A stretch of DNA of 64,000 bases from Laburnicola sp. R22_1 (taxonomy: Eukaryota > Ascomycota > Dothideomycetes > Pleosporales > Didymosphaeriaceae): positions 1,984,001-2,048,000 of the forward strand of contig JACONQ010000009.1 in NCBI GenBank assembly GCA_014281115.1, written 5' to 3'. Positions 32,549-43,804 of this stretch are shown here, in pieces. Both the position numbers and the translations under genes were made by a program. The notes beneath the pieces were generated by a model, which was given only the letters and a program-made list of their open reading frames with translations, had not been told where the DNA came from and did not search any database. The first letter of the stretch is position 1. Every line of letters begins with the position of its first letter.

Positions 32549-34108
32549 CTACGCCTCATTGATGAAAAAATTGCCAAACCTCGCAACAGCATCAAAAGCC
32601 ACCACGCCGTTCGTACCCTGAACAAACGTGGTGTCGTTTACCGTCAGCACGGGCGCATCCATATTATCCATGAAGATGTTTATGCTCTCCCCGATCGCCG
32701 AGACCCTGACTTGATGGTCGACTCCTGCGCCGACTTGCACGCCGTCGACGTATATAGTCGTCTCTTGAAAACCCTCTTTGAAAATCGCTAAGAGAACCCT
32801 GTTGGCAGTCGAGAGTCCGGCGTAGTATCCGCTAAAGCTGGAGCTCTGGAGATCCACATCCGTGGCTCTGAAAAGCAGCCCTGCAGATGCCGCGGTATTG
32901 TCGGTGCTATCTGGTAGATGGATAGTCGCGTCGATGATTTGATTCGTGAAGTTTGTATCCAATGCGGCGATTACGCCCTGCTCCGTGCCACTCTTCACTT
33001 CCAACTTCTTATCAACCACGTTCACACCGCCCAAGTCTTCATTATGTTTCCATCCTATCATATTCCCATCTGCGAAATTGTCTTTGACCGACATCTTGAC
33101 TGGCGCGATGGTGCCGTCTTCGTTGAAATGCAAGCGGTCGTAACACAGGACGCGATGATTGCCATCTGTCTCGCTCAGTGGGCGGCGGTGGTACATGATA
33201 TAGTATATATCCGTATCGGGGACGTGGATGACTCCGTTATGTCCGCTGCCCTTGGCCACTGCGCTGTCCTGTTGCAGAATCTTGGCCTTTCTAGGGAATG
33301 GTCCCAAGGGCGAGTCGGCAATGCCGTAGGAGACCGAGTAATCAGGACCCGTCCAGCCGCCTTCCGACCACATGAGGTAGTACTTCCCGTTGCGCTTCAG
33401 CATCTGCGAGCCCTCGACGTAATTCTCGGGTGTGATATCCTTGAAGACTGTTCCATCGTCGAATTTGCCGATAGAGATCATGTCTTCGTTCAGTTTCGCT
33501 ACATTTGCGTGATTGTGCCCGCCATAGTAAATGTACGCTTGTCCATCGTTGTCGATGAAGACATCCTGATCGATGGACTGGGCGTCGTTGTAGTACTGTC
33601 CGATGAGCGGTTTTCCGATGGCATCCACGTATGGGCCCTGCGGCTTGTCTGCTACTGCGACGCCGATCCCGCCGATGACTTCCTGTTCCGGTTCGCCCTC
33701 TTGGATGTCGTTGGCGCCAAAGTAGATGTAGTATTTTCCATTCCGGAAGGCTGGCGCAGGGGCCCAAACTGCTTTGTTTGCCCATTTGACATTTTCGATG
33801 GATAGGATATTGGGAAACTTGGTCCAGTTGATCAAGTCCGGACTGGAGAAAGCATCGAGGTATGTTTGCTCCTCGTAGGCATAAGATGATGTAGGATAGA
33901 CCTAATATAAACCATCGTAGATGGCGGTATCAGGATCTGCGTACCAGCCATCCACGAATGGGTTACCTGCTTCGGCAGTGCTAATGTCGACTTTCATCGG
34001 CTGCTGAAGAGCGAGATCCATAGCCTGCGGTGTGGGGGAAGAGGATACACCAACTACAGATAGAGCCACTACAGTTTGCAGAGCTGCACTGATGTGTTGG
34101 AGTTGCAT
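32549..34108 (-). pseudogene. Secreted GH43 glycosidase with in-frame TAG
   Basis: The frame 34108-32549 is intronless and would encode 519 residues, but codon 69 (33902-33904) is TAG. The start MQLQHISAALQTVVALSVVG is a signal peptide. GH43 features follow: GNPFVDGWYADPDTAIYDGLY, then the stop, then VYPTSS. Further on are VWAPAPAFRNGKYYIYFG, QSIDQDVFIDNDGQAYIYYGGH and NYVEGSQMLKRNGKYYLMWSEGGW, with the family's acidic catalytic positions. A C-terminal beta-sandwich follows (ATIHLPDSTDN to the end). GH43 enzymes hydrolyse arabinan or xylan side chains. Relatives have Trp or Tyr where the TAG lies. TGG to TAG is a CpA to TpA change on the plus strand, the RIP-type base change. No intron can bypass it without deleting conserved residues. 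Confidence 0.8.
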
Positions 34109-35988
34109 GTTGGTATGGTTGGTGAAGTAATGCTTGGCTGTCTTGATCTGTGTCTGAATTTCTTGGTGCGGTGGTATCAGGCCCACTTGATCACTTGTCA
34201 ATTGCGGCTTGGAAGTGTGTCTTGAAGTTTTTGGTTACCGACGTTTGAGCAGAACTCTTATATTGACAGTGTTCCGTTGTGCTAATTGAAGTTGATCCGC
34301 ATGGAATACGGTCGAGTCACTGAAATGTCAATAAATTTGCTTGATGTGAATGCATATCCACCTAGCAATAGGTCATGGGCGGTGGGAAAACGCAAAGTCG
34401 TGAAGGTCCGACAACTTCTGTTTGTTACTGATCAGAAGGTGCCTACAGTGAGACAGGGCAACGATGATGACAAGCAGGCGGAGTAGATATGTCTAAGCCC
34501 CGCTCTCGTACGGAACTTCATGCTGCACTTTTCGCAATGCGCAAGCGGGAAAACACAGCGTGCCCAAGGCGGAAAGTTGCTTTAGGCCACAGACCATGTG
34601 CGCCGTTCTGATGATCCCGAGCCATGGCACCTTACGCATTGGGCGCAAACTTGACGTAGCGTGGCGCACTATGCATGTCAGCGAAAATCGGCCAACCGTA
34701 CATGGTTGCTGTATCGATCAGGATAGCCATCTTCAGGGGTCATGTGAGCACTGAGGCCCCGGGCTGGGTTCGCATTACTGGTTCTGGGATCATCCGCAAT
34801 CCGGAAATCTTGAGCTGGCACTGTGTCTGGCTTCCTGAAATGGAAGCTCGTGGGTTGACATGTATAAGGGCTGTCGCATTTCGAGGCGGGTTCCCTCCCC
34901 GTTGAGCAAGTGTCCTAATGGCAGCCACGGCTGGGAATATCCCGAGCTCGACATGAATATGGTCCACGCACGCATTCCCACGTCCAGACAGCGGAGTTTG
35001 AGGAATACAGCCTCGGAGACTTTGAGATGGGCGTTCGTTCAGGTCGATATCTCTTGGCTGCGGCATCGATGTTTATTATGCAGCACGTTGTGTGTTGTGT
35101 CTCCACGGCCTGTACAAAGGTCAGGACCTGTGCCAGCGCAGGTGGAGTCGCACCCATGAGTATGTGAGGTCTTCTGGCCGGATTTGCAGTCGACAGTTGA
35201 AGGTCGCAGTAGAATTGAGTGATGAATTAAAACCCGTATCATCGCTGCTTCCAGATATCCCCCTCTTTTAGGCGCGCTTGCCCGGAGATCAACAGTCGAA
35301 GCTGCAGGGGTCGAGCATCTAATGACATGCAGCACTTGATTCTACTCCCTCTTTCCACTGGCCTGCGGATCTGGCCGCCTTTCGTTCGGTAGGCATGGCG
35401 GTTCGTGGTGGAGAGGAGAAGGAAAGCCGCCAAGTCCTTCACGATAGGGCGGGCTAGCGGTGCGCGTCGCGTGCGCGCGCCTAGGGAAGCCGCGACTGCA
35501 GGGCTCCGCGATTGGCACGTGATTTCTCCGAGCGAGCAAGACCATTCCAGCCACATTTCACAGCGTTGCACCTCTCACACTTGCACACCCTGCCTACTAA
35601 CAACACAGAGTAGACGCCCTCCACTACGCCTTCGGTTGCGCAACATTCACGGTGCTCCCCGCTGTCCTCAGGAGCCTTCCACACATTGCGGTTGCCCCTT
35701 CACCGTACCGTGGCTACAAACAGCAAAATGCAGCCTGCTGTAACCCGCCGCTTGGCGCGTCCAAGGCAATTCTCATAGCAGCACATGGGCGTCCAGGAGT
35801 ATTTCTTTTTGCCGCAGCAATCCGCTCCCTCCCCCGCTCAGGCACCGAGAGCTGTGCGCCAACAGTGCCCAACACGCCCGGCTTTTGCAACCGCCATTGG
35901 TCGCCCGGGATTGCGTCGTCTTTATCCCGCCCGCGCACGCCTCGCGCCCCGTTGAATATACATTCAGCGATCTGGCACGCAAGTCGGG
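34109..35988. other. 1.9-kb gene-poor region
   Basis: The first 300 bp are the promoter of the GH43 gene. The rest holds short overlapping ORFs on both strands without domains or plausible splice links. It ends in a GC-rich leader (35450-35990) for the hydrolase-phosphatase gene. I see no RNA gene. Confidence 0.45.
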
Positions 35989-38382
35989 ATGGGGCCTCAT
36001 TCGCACTCTCTCCTGTCTCAGAATGGCTCGCCGCGCATTCCACAGGCCTTCCTCCTGTTGCTGAGGACCACCCTCGCTGGTCCGGACGTGCACGTAGCTT
36101 ACACCGACCTTTCAGGCTGGCAAACTATAAATCAGTCCATCGTCAATCTCGTCTCGCTCCTGAATCCCTTTATCCGTCAAGGAGATCGCAACACATTGAA
36201 TTGGGTGGGCATGGTTGAGCTGACAGCCCTGTGTGGTCTTGGTTCTGCGCTCTGGATATGGAGCAAACGCAACAGAGATCATGTCTCTTCCGACGGCTCC
36301 ACCCATGCAACAGATGCCACTGATGTTGGTAAGTCGTCCTGCGCCGCATGTCGTGATGCCTGGTGCGCGTTGGGTAACGTCACGTGCTGTTGGGCACGCC
36401 CGTGCATGACGGATGCACATGCATGCACGAAGGGGCTGCACATGCAAATACCCTGCGCTGCCGTATCGTACCTTGTTTCTTTCTGCTGACCTTGCTCAGA
36501 CGCTGTTGCGACCGATCCTGGGTTGCTAAAGAAGCATTCTACCATTCGCGAGTACACAGTACAACCGACGGGCATTACTTATCCCGCCATCCGTACCTTT
36601 TACCGGCCGCATCCGCAAGAGGAAAAGCTGCCTCAAAAGCCGCGTCCCGTGCCTCTCCTAGTCTTTGTTCATGGCCTAGGAGGCTCTGTAGCTCAGTTCA
36701 ACTCCATTCTTATCAGTCTCTCCAACCTTGCTTCGTGCTTAGCGATCGATCTCCCGGGCTGCGGTCGTTCGTCCTTTGCACCCACGTCCTGGGAGGGATA
36801 TACTACTGAAGCCCTCGTTCAACTTCTCGCCGTTGTCATCGAGGCTCATCTAGATCAACATGGGCACCAACAGGTTGTGTTGGTAGGTCATAGCATGGGC
36901 TGCTCTCTCGCCACCCTGCTCGCTTCGTCCTCCTCACCATTTGCACACCTAATCTCCGAGCATGTCGGCGGGTTGATTGCTATTTGTCCTCAAGCAGACC
37001 CACCAACCAAGAAACAGTGCAGACTGTTGACCAGGGTCGCAGCCGTACCCGGATTGCTGTTCGACATGTATAAGAGACTCGACCGAATAGGAGGCGTGAA
37101 CAGTGCTAGCGTGGTTCGTATGACGGGAAAGGGTGCTGATGAGGAAACAAAAAGGCTGCAGCTTCGCTTCAACAGGCAAAGTCGAACAAGACCATGGCAG
37201 CGAATGGCTCGTGGAATGTGTCCCGACTACTCGACTGGCTCTCCCAAGGGCGGGCTCCCAGGCCAAGACGTGTGGGCAGGGTTGGAGATTCCAGTGTTTC
37301 TCGTTGGTGGAGACGCAGATCAGATCACGCCCATCGAAAATGTTAAACGCATCGTCAAGTTTCTGGGCCGGGATGTAACTGCTATTGGACCCCCGAGCGA
37401 GGAGGCTAGTCTGTCAGTCGCCGCTGCGCCCCTTGATCCCGCTAGAGTGGAGCCAGAGATGGCAGAACGCAAGCACCACGACTCGGGGGTAGATGCGGGC
37501 GACCTACCGGGTATAGATGACGATACTCCCCCCCGGGCTTCATCTTCAAATTATTCTCGAGACCAAATTCCCGTTCACACCGAGGCTGAATCATCAACCG
37601 GCGAGAGTGCTGTCATCACCGACACGGGAGCGGATGCATCGGATTCGGGGTCTTCCAATCTGCCTATGCCACATCCGCGCCGACTGGTGGTCAAGACTGA
37701 AATAATGGCAAAGCCTGCCGGGCACTCTCTTCTGTTCGCCCCACCTAGCTCTCGCATTCTGTCCGGCCTCATCGGGAGCTTCCTCGCTAACCACATTGAT
37801 GCTCGCCTCTCGCATGTTTGGCAGCTGAAGTACTTATCAACCGAGGGCAAGTGGGACGTCAAAAACCTCAAAAAGTGGCAAGCGGTGCAACCGGTATCAC
37901 TTCCAATTGCCGACACGTTTCGAGCGATGAAAACCCTTCGCGAAGTCGACGAAGAACATTCACCCAAGATGTTCGTCAAACAATGGGCAGGCAAACTCTA
38001 TGCCGTTATCGATATCAGCCACGATACGCCCGTCTACGATCCCAAGGGTCTCGTTGAGGGTGGAATCGCGTACCACAAGTTTCCGACCGTGTCGAAGCAG
38101 CCGCCGACTAGAGAGGAGGTGCGAAACTTTGTCGAACTGGTTGATAAGATTCAAGTCGAGAACGAGGGCAAAGAGGGCTTGATCGGCGTGCATTGCCATT
38201 ACGGCTTTAACCGCACCGGTTTCTTCGTCGTGAGCTATCTGATCGAGAAGCTGAAATACAGGGTCCAGGATGCGCTCGATACGTTTCAGAAGGCGCGGCC
38301 TCCCGGCATCAGACACGATCACTTTATTGATGAACTGCATGTTCGTTATGCTAGTGGTCTGCGGAAGGCACCGACGATGTAG
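35989..38382 (+). CDS. Alpha/beta-hydrolase fused to dual-specificity phosphatase
   Basis: Exon 1 ends at 36328 (donor GTAAGT) and exon 2 is 36500-38382. With the ATG at 35989 the product is 740 aa; an ATG at 36211 (MVELTALCGLGSALWIW) would give 666 aa and may be the true start. An N-terminal membrane span (VELTALCGLGSALWIW) is followed by an alpha/beta-hydrolase domain. That domain has LVFVHGLGG, the nucleophile elbow VLVGHSMGCS and FLVGGDADQITP. An acidic linker leads to a phosphatase domain ending in HCHYGFNRTGF. This matches the C-x5-R loop of tyrosine/dual-specificity phosphatases, with Cys at about residue 679. The acid loop may be DISHDTPVYD. The fusion is found in other ascomycetes; substrates are unknown. 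Confidence 0.85.
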
Positions 38383-39840
38383 TGAGGTGGTATGGTAATG
38401 GATAGACACAACTTTTCATTCTTTCTTAGTATTGTAGGATATTAGTACTCGTGTGGGGTATTGGGAGAGATGCGTTTGGCGTTGCTCGTATAGAGTAAAT
38501 TGGGGTTTGGGGTTTTGCGTTCGGTCTGGATACAGGGTTGTTGAGATGGGATTTCTTGTGTCTATGGATGGATGTCTAACGGACTTTTTTTTTTTTGCGC
38601 AGACGGTATTCGTTATTTTTTTTAATGACATTTTACGTGGTCGGGCAGTGTGAGTCTAGCTTGTGGGCCCGATGTTGTTTTTGTGTTTGATGGTGTTCGT
38701 CTTCATTGCGGAATGGTGCATAGGCTGGAGACTTGTTCGTGATATTTGAAGGTGGGCCCCGAATGGCGTAGCGCGCCTCTGGTCGGGGTATAGCGCCTCT
38801 GGTCGGGGTATATAAACCCTTTCCTGGCTTCTACTGTATTCTTTCTTCTTCACACATGCACACGCTGGGACTGATGGTGTACTAAAAGGATGAGAACCGT
38901 AAGCATGGCTGCCTCTCTGGTTGGTGGGTTCCTGAGGTCTTACTAAAATGTACGGAGCCAAAAACTATGGGTTGGTTGTGCGTTGGCCAAAAAAAAGCTC
39001 GGGAACAACACATGGGGGGACTAAAATCAGGCTTTGGAGAGGAAGATGGGGTTGTGGGTTTTGGAGTTTTGGAGTTTGGGTCGTGTCTTGTGTTCTTGAG
39101 ACAGTGGGGGATGAGAGGGGGCTGGTGTGGTGATGAGTATCTTTATAGTTTGTGCATCTTGGGCTTGGATGGGGGACGGCATGTTGGTGAAGGGCTTGAC
39201 ATTATGGTAGGATGGCGGTAAGAGGGAAGGACGCAGAGAGCATGGTTACATGCTGGAGCGTTTTTAGTCCCACATGCGTGGTGGCATTGAATCTTTAAGA
39301 AGCCAGAGAGAGGGAAGGACGGAGAGAGCATAGTGGCGTAGGAACGCATTTTTGGTTCGACGTATGCGCTGGGATTCATATCTTTCAATGCCCAGGAAGA
39401 GGGAAGGCGGAGACAGCATAGTGATATTATGAGCGAATTTTAGATCCGCATAGGGTATGCGTTGGGATCTTTTTTAATCCTTGGAGAGAGGAAAGCCAGA
39501 GAGAATATCGTCGGGTGCAGGTGTCTTTTTGCCCACATCCCTGATGGGGTCGATTATTTTAGTCCTGGGAAAAGAGGACAGATGTTTGTGGATGGTGAAG
39601 GGTTTAGTGATGGAGATAGAAGTACTAGGGGGAGGTGGAGGAGAGGCAAAGAGCATAGCTGTATAATCAGGCAGATTTGGTCTCACATAGCCATCCAGCT
39701 CAGCTATTTTAGTCCTCAGGAAGAGGGAAGGGCGGAGAGAGCATCGTTGTAAAGCAAAATCCTTTTAGTCCCACATTTCTTTGGCGCGACGACAGTTTTA
39801 GTCCCCAAGAAGAGTGGTTGTAGTGTAGACAGGAGGTATC
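38383..39840. other. Left arm of the TATA/ACTAAAA repeat cluster
   Basis: No long ORF is present. From 38809 a plus-strand promoter cassette leads into ACTAAAA motifs at about 38881-38950 and 39018. From about 39265 to 39830 the motif appears inverted, as TTTTAGTCC or TTTTAG, at roughly 39271, 39442, 39558, 39709, 39753 and 39795. Each is set in a repeated block of the form ATGCTCTCTCCG...TTCCCTCTTCCTG read on the minus strand. These inverted motifs lie downstream of the minus-strand TATA at 39855. Motif orientation therefore follows promoter orientation. A run of T (38586-38596) and T-rich sequence marks 38580-38640. Confidence 0.6.
38773..38816 (+). promoter_or_regulatory. TATA cassette 1, with 20-bp tandem duplication
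   Basis: TATATAAA lies at 38809-38816, preceded by two perfect copies of a 20-mer (GCGCCTCTGGTCGGGGTATA at 38773-38792 and 38793-38812). A pyrimidine tract and CTTCTTCACAC follow at 38845-38855, with ACTAAAA at 38881. Confidence 0.65.
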
Positions 39841-39854
39841 AGTGAGGTGGAGGG

Positions 39855-39862
39855 TTTATATA
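39855..39862 (-). promoter_or_regulatory. TATA cassette 2 (minus strand)
   Basis: On the minus strand this reads TATATAAACCCTCC, then a C/T-rich leader with CTACACTAC and GGGGACTAAAACTG about 60 nt downstream. It drives leftward into the inverted ACTAAAA motifs. Confidence 0.6.
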
Positions 39863-39886
39863 CATATCTGGCGCCGGGGGTTCTGG

Positions 39887-40255
39887 TTACGGGACTATGT
39901 TCGTGCCCTCTTGGATTTTAGAGTGTGGGGCATGGGACGTCCATCCGGCATGTAGCGCTGATGATGACTTTTCTGGCCACACATAGGTGTAGGTTTCGTA
40001 GATTTGAGCGACTTCAAGGACGGTGCCAGTCTTCCTTCCATTCCCAGTATGTACGAGATTCTCTAGATGACCGCTCCTCTCGACGAAAACGTCGTCTTTG
40101 AAGTGTCGAAGAAGGTCAACATCTAGTCCGATCTTCCAATTTTTAGGTATCCATAGGGATATTGTCGCGTAAATTTTGGCGAAGAAGGGCTTTGAATAGG
40201 ATTGCGGCAATGGATTGCGAACAGGCAGGTTGGCCACGCACATTTTTGTGGACAT
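39887..40255 (-). CDS. Hypothetical protein, 122 aa, under a TATA cassette
   Basis: This is a single-exon ORF, MSTKMCVANLPVRNPL to a stop at 39887. It has a coding-like composition, with SLWIPKNWKIGLDVDLL, VFVERSGHLENLVHTGNG and TYTYVWPEK. The ATG at 40255 lies about 100 nt downstream of the minus-strand TATA at 40357-40364. An overlapping ORF from 40340 begins too close to the TATA box to be translated from it. I do not recognise the family. It is the only clear ORF in the cluster with a consistent promoter-start distance. Confidence 0.4.
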   Translation of the reverse strand: MSTKMCVANLPVRNPLPQSYSKPFFAKIYATISLWIPKNWKIGLDVDLLRHFKDDVFVERSGHLENLVHTGNGRKTGTVLEVAQIYETYTYVWPEKSSSALHAGWTSHAPHSKIQEGTNIVP

Positions 40256-40356
40256 TAGAATCTTTTGAAAGACGACATTCCAGATGAGCCTTCAAATTTT
40301 CAGTCACAGTGCTGAACAAGGGTGTAGAGAGGAACTCCAAGGAGGAATCGAGCGGG

Positions 40357-40429
40357 TTTTATATGCGCGCGGGGTCGATTTGGTAGGGGCGCGGCTGGTA
40401 TGAACGAGCTGTAGCAGTGAGGATGATCA
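40357..40429 (-). promoter_or_regulatory. TATA cassette 3 (minus strand) with conserved upstream element
   Basis: The minus strand reads CATATAAAACCCGC, followed by CCTCTCTACACCC and ACTGAAAATT. About 47 bp upstream of the TATA box (40411-40429) the minus strand reads TGATCATCCTCACTGCTAC, nearly identical to 52292-52310 upstream of cassette 9. Confidence 0.6.
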
Positions 40430-40430
40430 A

Positions 40431-41412
40431 GTTTGGAAGGTGATGATGGATATCGTTAATGGGGTGAGCTGTGAATGTTGACGGTTTGAGACGCCACTTG
40501 GACGTAGTCTTGCGCGCATTGCTTTCTAAACTGGAACTACTATTGAAACTCCTTATTTGGACCACAGGTGTCCAAGCCATTAATTAGTAAAGATTCCATT
40601 TAGAGAGGCCATTTACCGCGCTTTGACCGACTTCAGTGAAACCCCCCTGGCGTGCATATGTGTGTGGAAAGGTGCCGAAGAAGTGGATTGATTCTATTTA
40701 GGTTGTGCACACCACGCCTATGAAGTACCCTCCTTTGGGTCACCTGGGAGTATGGGACGGAGAGACCTCATTCGTTTTATCCGTTATAGGAATTGTTGAG
40801 TTCATTTTCGCATCGTGCCCTTCTATAGACGCCCGTACCGGTCTCTCTTCAGAATCTATCTTTAGCGAGGGCTTCCGTCGCGTATCTGCTCTTGGGGCGA
40901 CATCGGTGAAGAGTCGCGCGGCAGATGCCCGGTATGGTATAGGAAATACTTTTCGGCCAGTAGATGTCCAAATTTCATGGCCTCATTCTCGATTATTATC
41001 CAGGTGGCTGTAGTAGCTGAAAATAAAATTCTGCTAGCTCTTTCATCTCGATGTACGTTGGGGGCACAACTGCGATGTCACTAAACTATTCTTAGTTCTG
41101 ATTTTAGCGCACGCACGGGCTAATTGCTGCACGTGAGGCAATTTCGCCCGCGGGCCCTCTAGGCTCCAGAGCTGTGCCCAACGGTACATACCCTGTAAGA
41201 AACCCGTCAGCGAGCTTTTCCTCTGCCAACTCCCGTCCGCTCTTGATATCGCGCCATTTGTCTTGACAAATGTCACTATTTTCATTAAACCGGGACGCAA
41301 TTTCCCCATCTCAACTCGCTTGAGCTGAGGTCGCGCCGCATTCAGTCTACCACCTTACTTCCCGCTGAGCTCCACGGCAACGAGCCATTATTGGCGGGGG
41401 AATAAGAGCGAG
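40431..41412. other. Gene-poor stretch between cluster arm and F-box remnant
   Basis: ORFs at 40705-41013 (plus, 102 codons) and 41043-41309 (minus, 88 codons) have no recognisable features. I cannot support a gene here. Confidence 0.4.
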
Positions 41413-42234
41413 ATGGGCCTAACAGACCTTCCCCTGGAGATGGTTCAAGCCATCTTCGCGGAAACGGTCCAGCTCATGGGTCTTGAAGCTTTTCGTTTGA
41501 GGCTCGTCTCCAGAATGTCTTTCAACAGAACAGTTGAAGAAAGCTGACAGATCAAAGAGATGTTCGACACCCAAGTACAGCGCGCTATCTTTGCAATGTT
41601 TGATAGCTTCAGCAATCCACCAGCGGAGCTTGATCCATCAATAACGACAGGGCTTATACTAAGCAAAATGGATACTAAGGATTGCGAAAAGAGGCCGCTC
41701 TGCCTTGCCATCACCCGAGCAGTGGCCCATCTCGAAGATCGATTTGAGATTACAGCCGATTCGCGGTTTGGATTCACCAATGCACTAGCCACAGCAGCGG
41801 CACATACATTATCCATCGCTACGATACAAAAATGCCTTATAACCAACCCTACTGTATTGCTTAAGAAGCGTGGCCCCTATCCCAAGACATCATCCACAGT
41901 TCCTAACTATCTAATCCCAAATCCCTATATTCCGCATCGCACATCACTCATTCGTACACACTCTCGGTCTAATACAAAACTCATCTTCTCAATTCCACCG
42001 TATCTGGCCTTACCTTACCTTCTATACAAGTTCTCTACCCTAATAACCAAGTACGCATACCTTACCTACCTTACCTCCACTATCCATCCCCATTCCCATT
42101 CCCATTCCCATTCACATTCACATTCCCCTTCCCTATTCACTATCCAACATCCAATCCCTCCCTTGCTCAGCCTATCTAACTGTCCGTCCGTCTCTACGTA
42201 TACAACAACCAACCACAGTACCCAATACACGTAG
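41413..42234 (+). pseudogene. F-box-like protein remnant with in-frame TGA
   Basis: An ATG at 41413 opens MGLTDLPLEMVQAIFAETV, similar to the start of fungal F-box proteins, and continues FRLRLVSR. Codon 45 (41545-41547) is TGA. The same frame then continues QIKEMFDTQVQRAIFAMFDSF through a coding-like helical stretch to about 41860. After that the reading becomes low-complexity (His/Ser/Pro/Leu), so the true end is lost. CGA to TGA is the simplest origin of the stop. F-box proteins are substrate adaptors of SCF ubiquitin ligases; this copy is probably inactive. Confidence 0.5.
42085..42132 (+). repeat. (CCCATT)n / (CACATT)n microsatellite
   Basis: About seven hexamer units run CCCATT then CACATT. 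They cause the HSHSHSHS low complexity in the overlapping frame. Confidence 0.85.
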
Positions 42235-42892
42235 AACAGTCACCAGTCCCGTATCCACCCCACCCCACTCCATCCCACTCCACCACTCCAGGCCTACCAA
42301 CGAAGACAAAGACAGTCTATATATCGCCCCGGCGGATCCATCTCCAACAACCCGCCCACACATCATCCATCACTCTACCTGTCCTCCCCATATTCATTCG
42401 TATTTAAAAAAACTATCTGAGTCTATGCATGACTTTACTTTCCTCCTAGCTAGCTAGCCAAGATGGTAAACCACCTACCATCCATGACAGCGGAAAAGCC
42501 TTCTTTCTCGTGATGTTAGTTCCACATCCAGGCATCGTAGACATGACCTGCTGTGGATTCATGATTATAGCATCTGTATAGATACCTGCGGTTAAACCAC
42601 CCCATGGACATCTAACACCTATATCATGAAGAACTTCCAACCTATGAGTTATCCCACGACACGGAATACCGAAGCTGCCATCATCTACTAGCTCACCACT
42701 GCAGTAGTGACAACTAAAAGACACCACAGACAAGTACACATGCATCTTACACTTCATGGTTCCATCAAAGGCAAAAAGCCTCAGATCAATAAATAGATTC
42801 TGCCTTCCGCGCCATGCATATACTGGGTATCATAAATCCGTAACAGCCATGAAACCTAACCCGTACCACACCCCAAAACAAAACGCCCTTTC
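42235..42892. other. Intergenic, one Cys-containing minus ORF
   Basis: A minus-strand ORF at 42446-42757 (103 codons, MKCKMHVYLSVVSFSC) contains SCHYCSGELVDDG and several cysteines. It has no clear signal peptide or promoter, and I rate it unlikely to be a gene. The rest is 3' flank of SSU72. Confidence 0.35.
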
Positions 42893-43804
42893 CTAAATCC
42901 AAGCCAGACTCCACAAAGCGGGAAGATGAGGCCACTTCTCTTGCCAAGCGGCCAAGATGTCCGGCACCCGCTCATCAAAGCCCACGCGGGCAGAGCCGCT
43001 ACCTCGGTCCCAGCCATTGTCACCGTGTATTTCTCTCTCTTGGCCAGCGGCTTCGTTCAACATCTTCGCGAGTTCAAGGATGCCCTTGCCTCCCACAAGA
43101 GCCTCCTCGTGATTGTCTCGAATCTCCACATTGAAGACGTGGACTGGCCGATTCATTCTGCCGCCTTTGTTGTGGAGGTCTTCTAGCACGGCGTCGAAGC
43201 AGCGTTCTTCGCACGTGATCATGACATCCACCACGCCAGATTCCGTACCGAGGGCGCCCTTGTCCTCGGCATGGTCAAGTCTTGGCTTTCCTGGTATCCA
43301 ATCCTGAAACCGTTCTGGATATGACTTGATGGTAAGGTTGCGGCCAAGCATGCTGAGCAGCCCATTCGCCGTGTACAGCTGTGTGTTCTGCTGAGCTAGT
43401 TCTTGGTGGATGGCTTCGTAAGTGGTACTGTTGAAGCGATAGACGTTGGGCTGTGTGATGGTAGGCCCGGGGAGTCGAACTAGCGAGCCGGTGCCAAAGG
43501 AGATGGTGGGCAGATTGGCGGAGGCGAGCTGCAGGTGAGCTTCCATGGACCTGGGCCTGTCAGCGTGCGTTGGCAGCAGGTAGGGACGTCGAACGTACCG
43601 GTTCTGATTACTTGCACATATGGTGCAGAATTTGAGCTTGAACTTGTCGTCGGGGACGACCTCTGTCGGGGCGATTGTTTTGTCGCTGGCGCCGTCCATT
43701 CCGAGGGATTGCGGCTCCACTGGTGGCGGTGGTGGGGGCGGAGGGGTAGGCACGGGTACAGGCTGCTGCGCCGCGGCCCTCGCTCGCAATCGTGGATCAG
43801 ACAT
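42893..43804 (-). CDS. ssu72: RNA polymerase II CTD phosphatase Ssu72
   Basis: Exons 43599-43804 and 42893-43550 (48-bp intron, GTACGT...CCCAG) give 287 aa. The start [14 protein letters not shown] is followed by a poly-Pro stretch absent from yeast. Then comes [21 protein letters not shown]: the C-x5-R phosphatase loop is Cys63-Arg69. [49 protein letters not shown] and [10 protein letters not shown] are all Ssu72 signatures. The enzyme removes Ser5/Ser7 phosphate from the Pol II C-terminal domain within the cleavage/polyadenylation factor. The C-terminal 35 residues are lineage-specific. Confidence 0.95.
   Translation of the reverse strand: MSDPRLRARAAAQQPVPVPTPPPPPPPPVEPQSLGMDGASDKTIAPTEVVPDDKFKLKFCTICASNQNRYVRRPYLLPTHADRPRSMEAHLQLASANLPTISFGTGSLVRLPGPTITQPNVYRFNSTTYEAIHQELAQQNTQLYTANGLLSMLGRNLTIKSYPERFQDWIPGKPRLDHAEDKGALGTESGVVDVMITCEERCFDAVLEDLHNKGGRMNRPVHVFNVEIRDNHEEALVGGKGILELAKMLNEAAGQEREIHGDNGWDRGSGSARVGFDERVPDILAAWQEKWPHLPALWSLAWI

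Noticed and set aside
33902..33920. Intron ending TTTATATTAG that would remove the GH43 stop
   Set aside because: It looks like an acceptor, but any upstream donor (for example at 34003) would delete the conserved YADPDTAIYDGLY segment.
34560..35335. Short ORFs upstream of the hydrolase-phosphatase gene
   Set aside because: They are all under 115 codons, mutually overlapping, and without recognisable domains.
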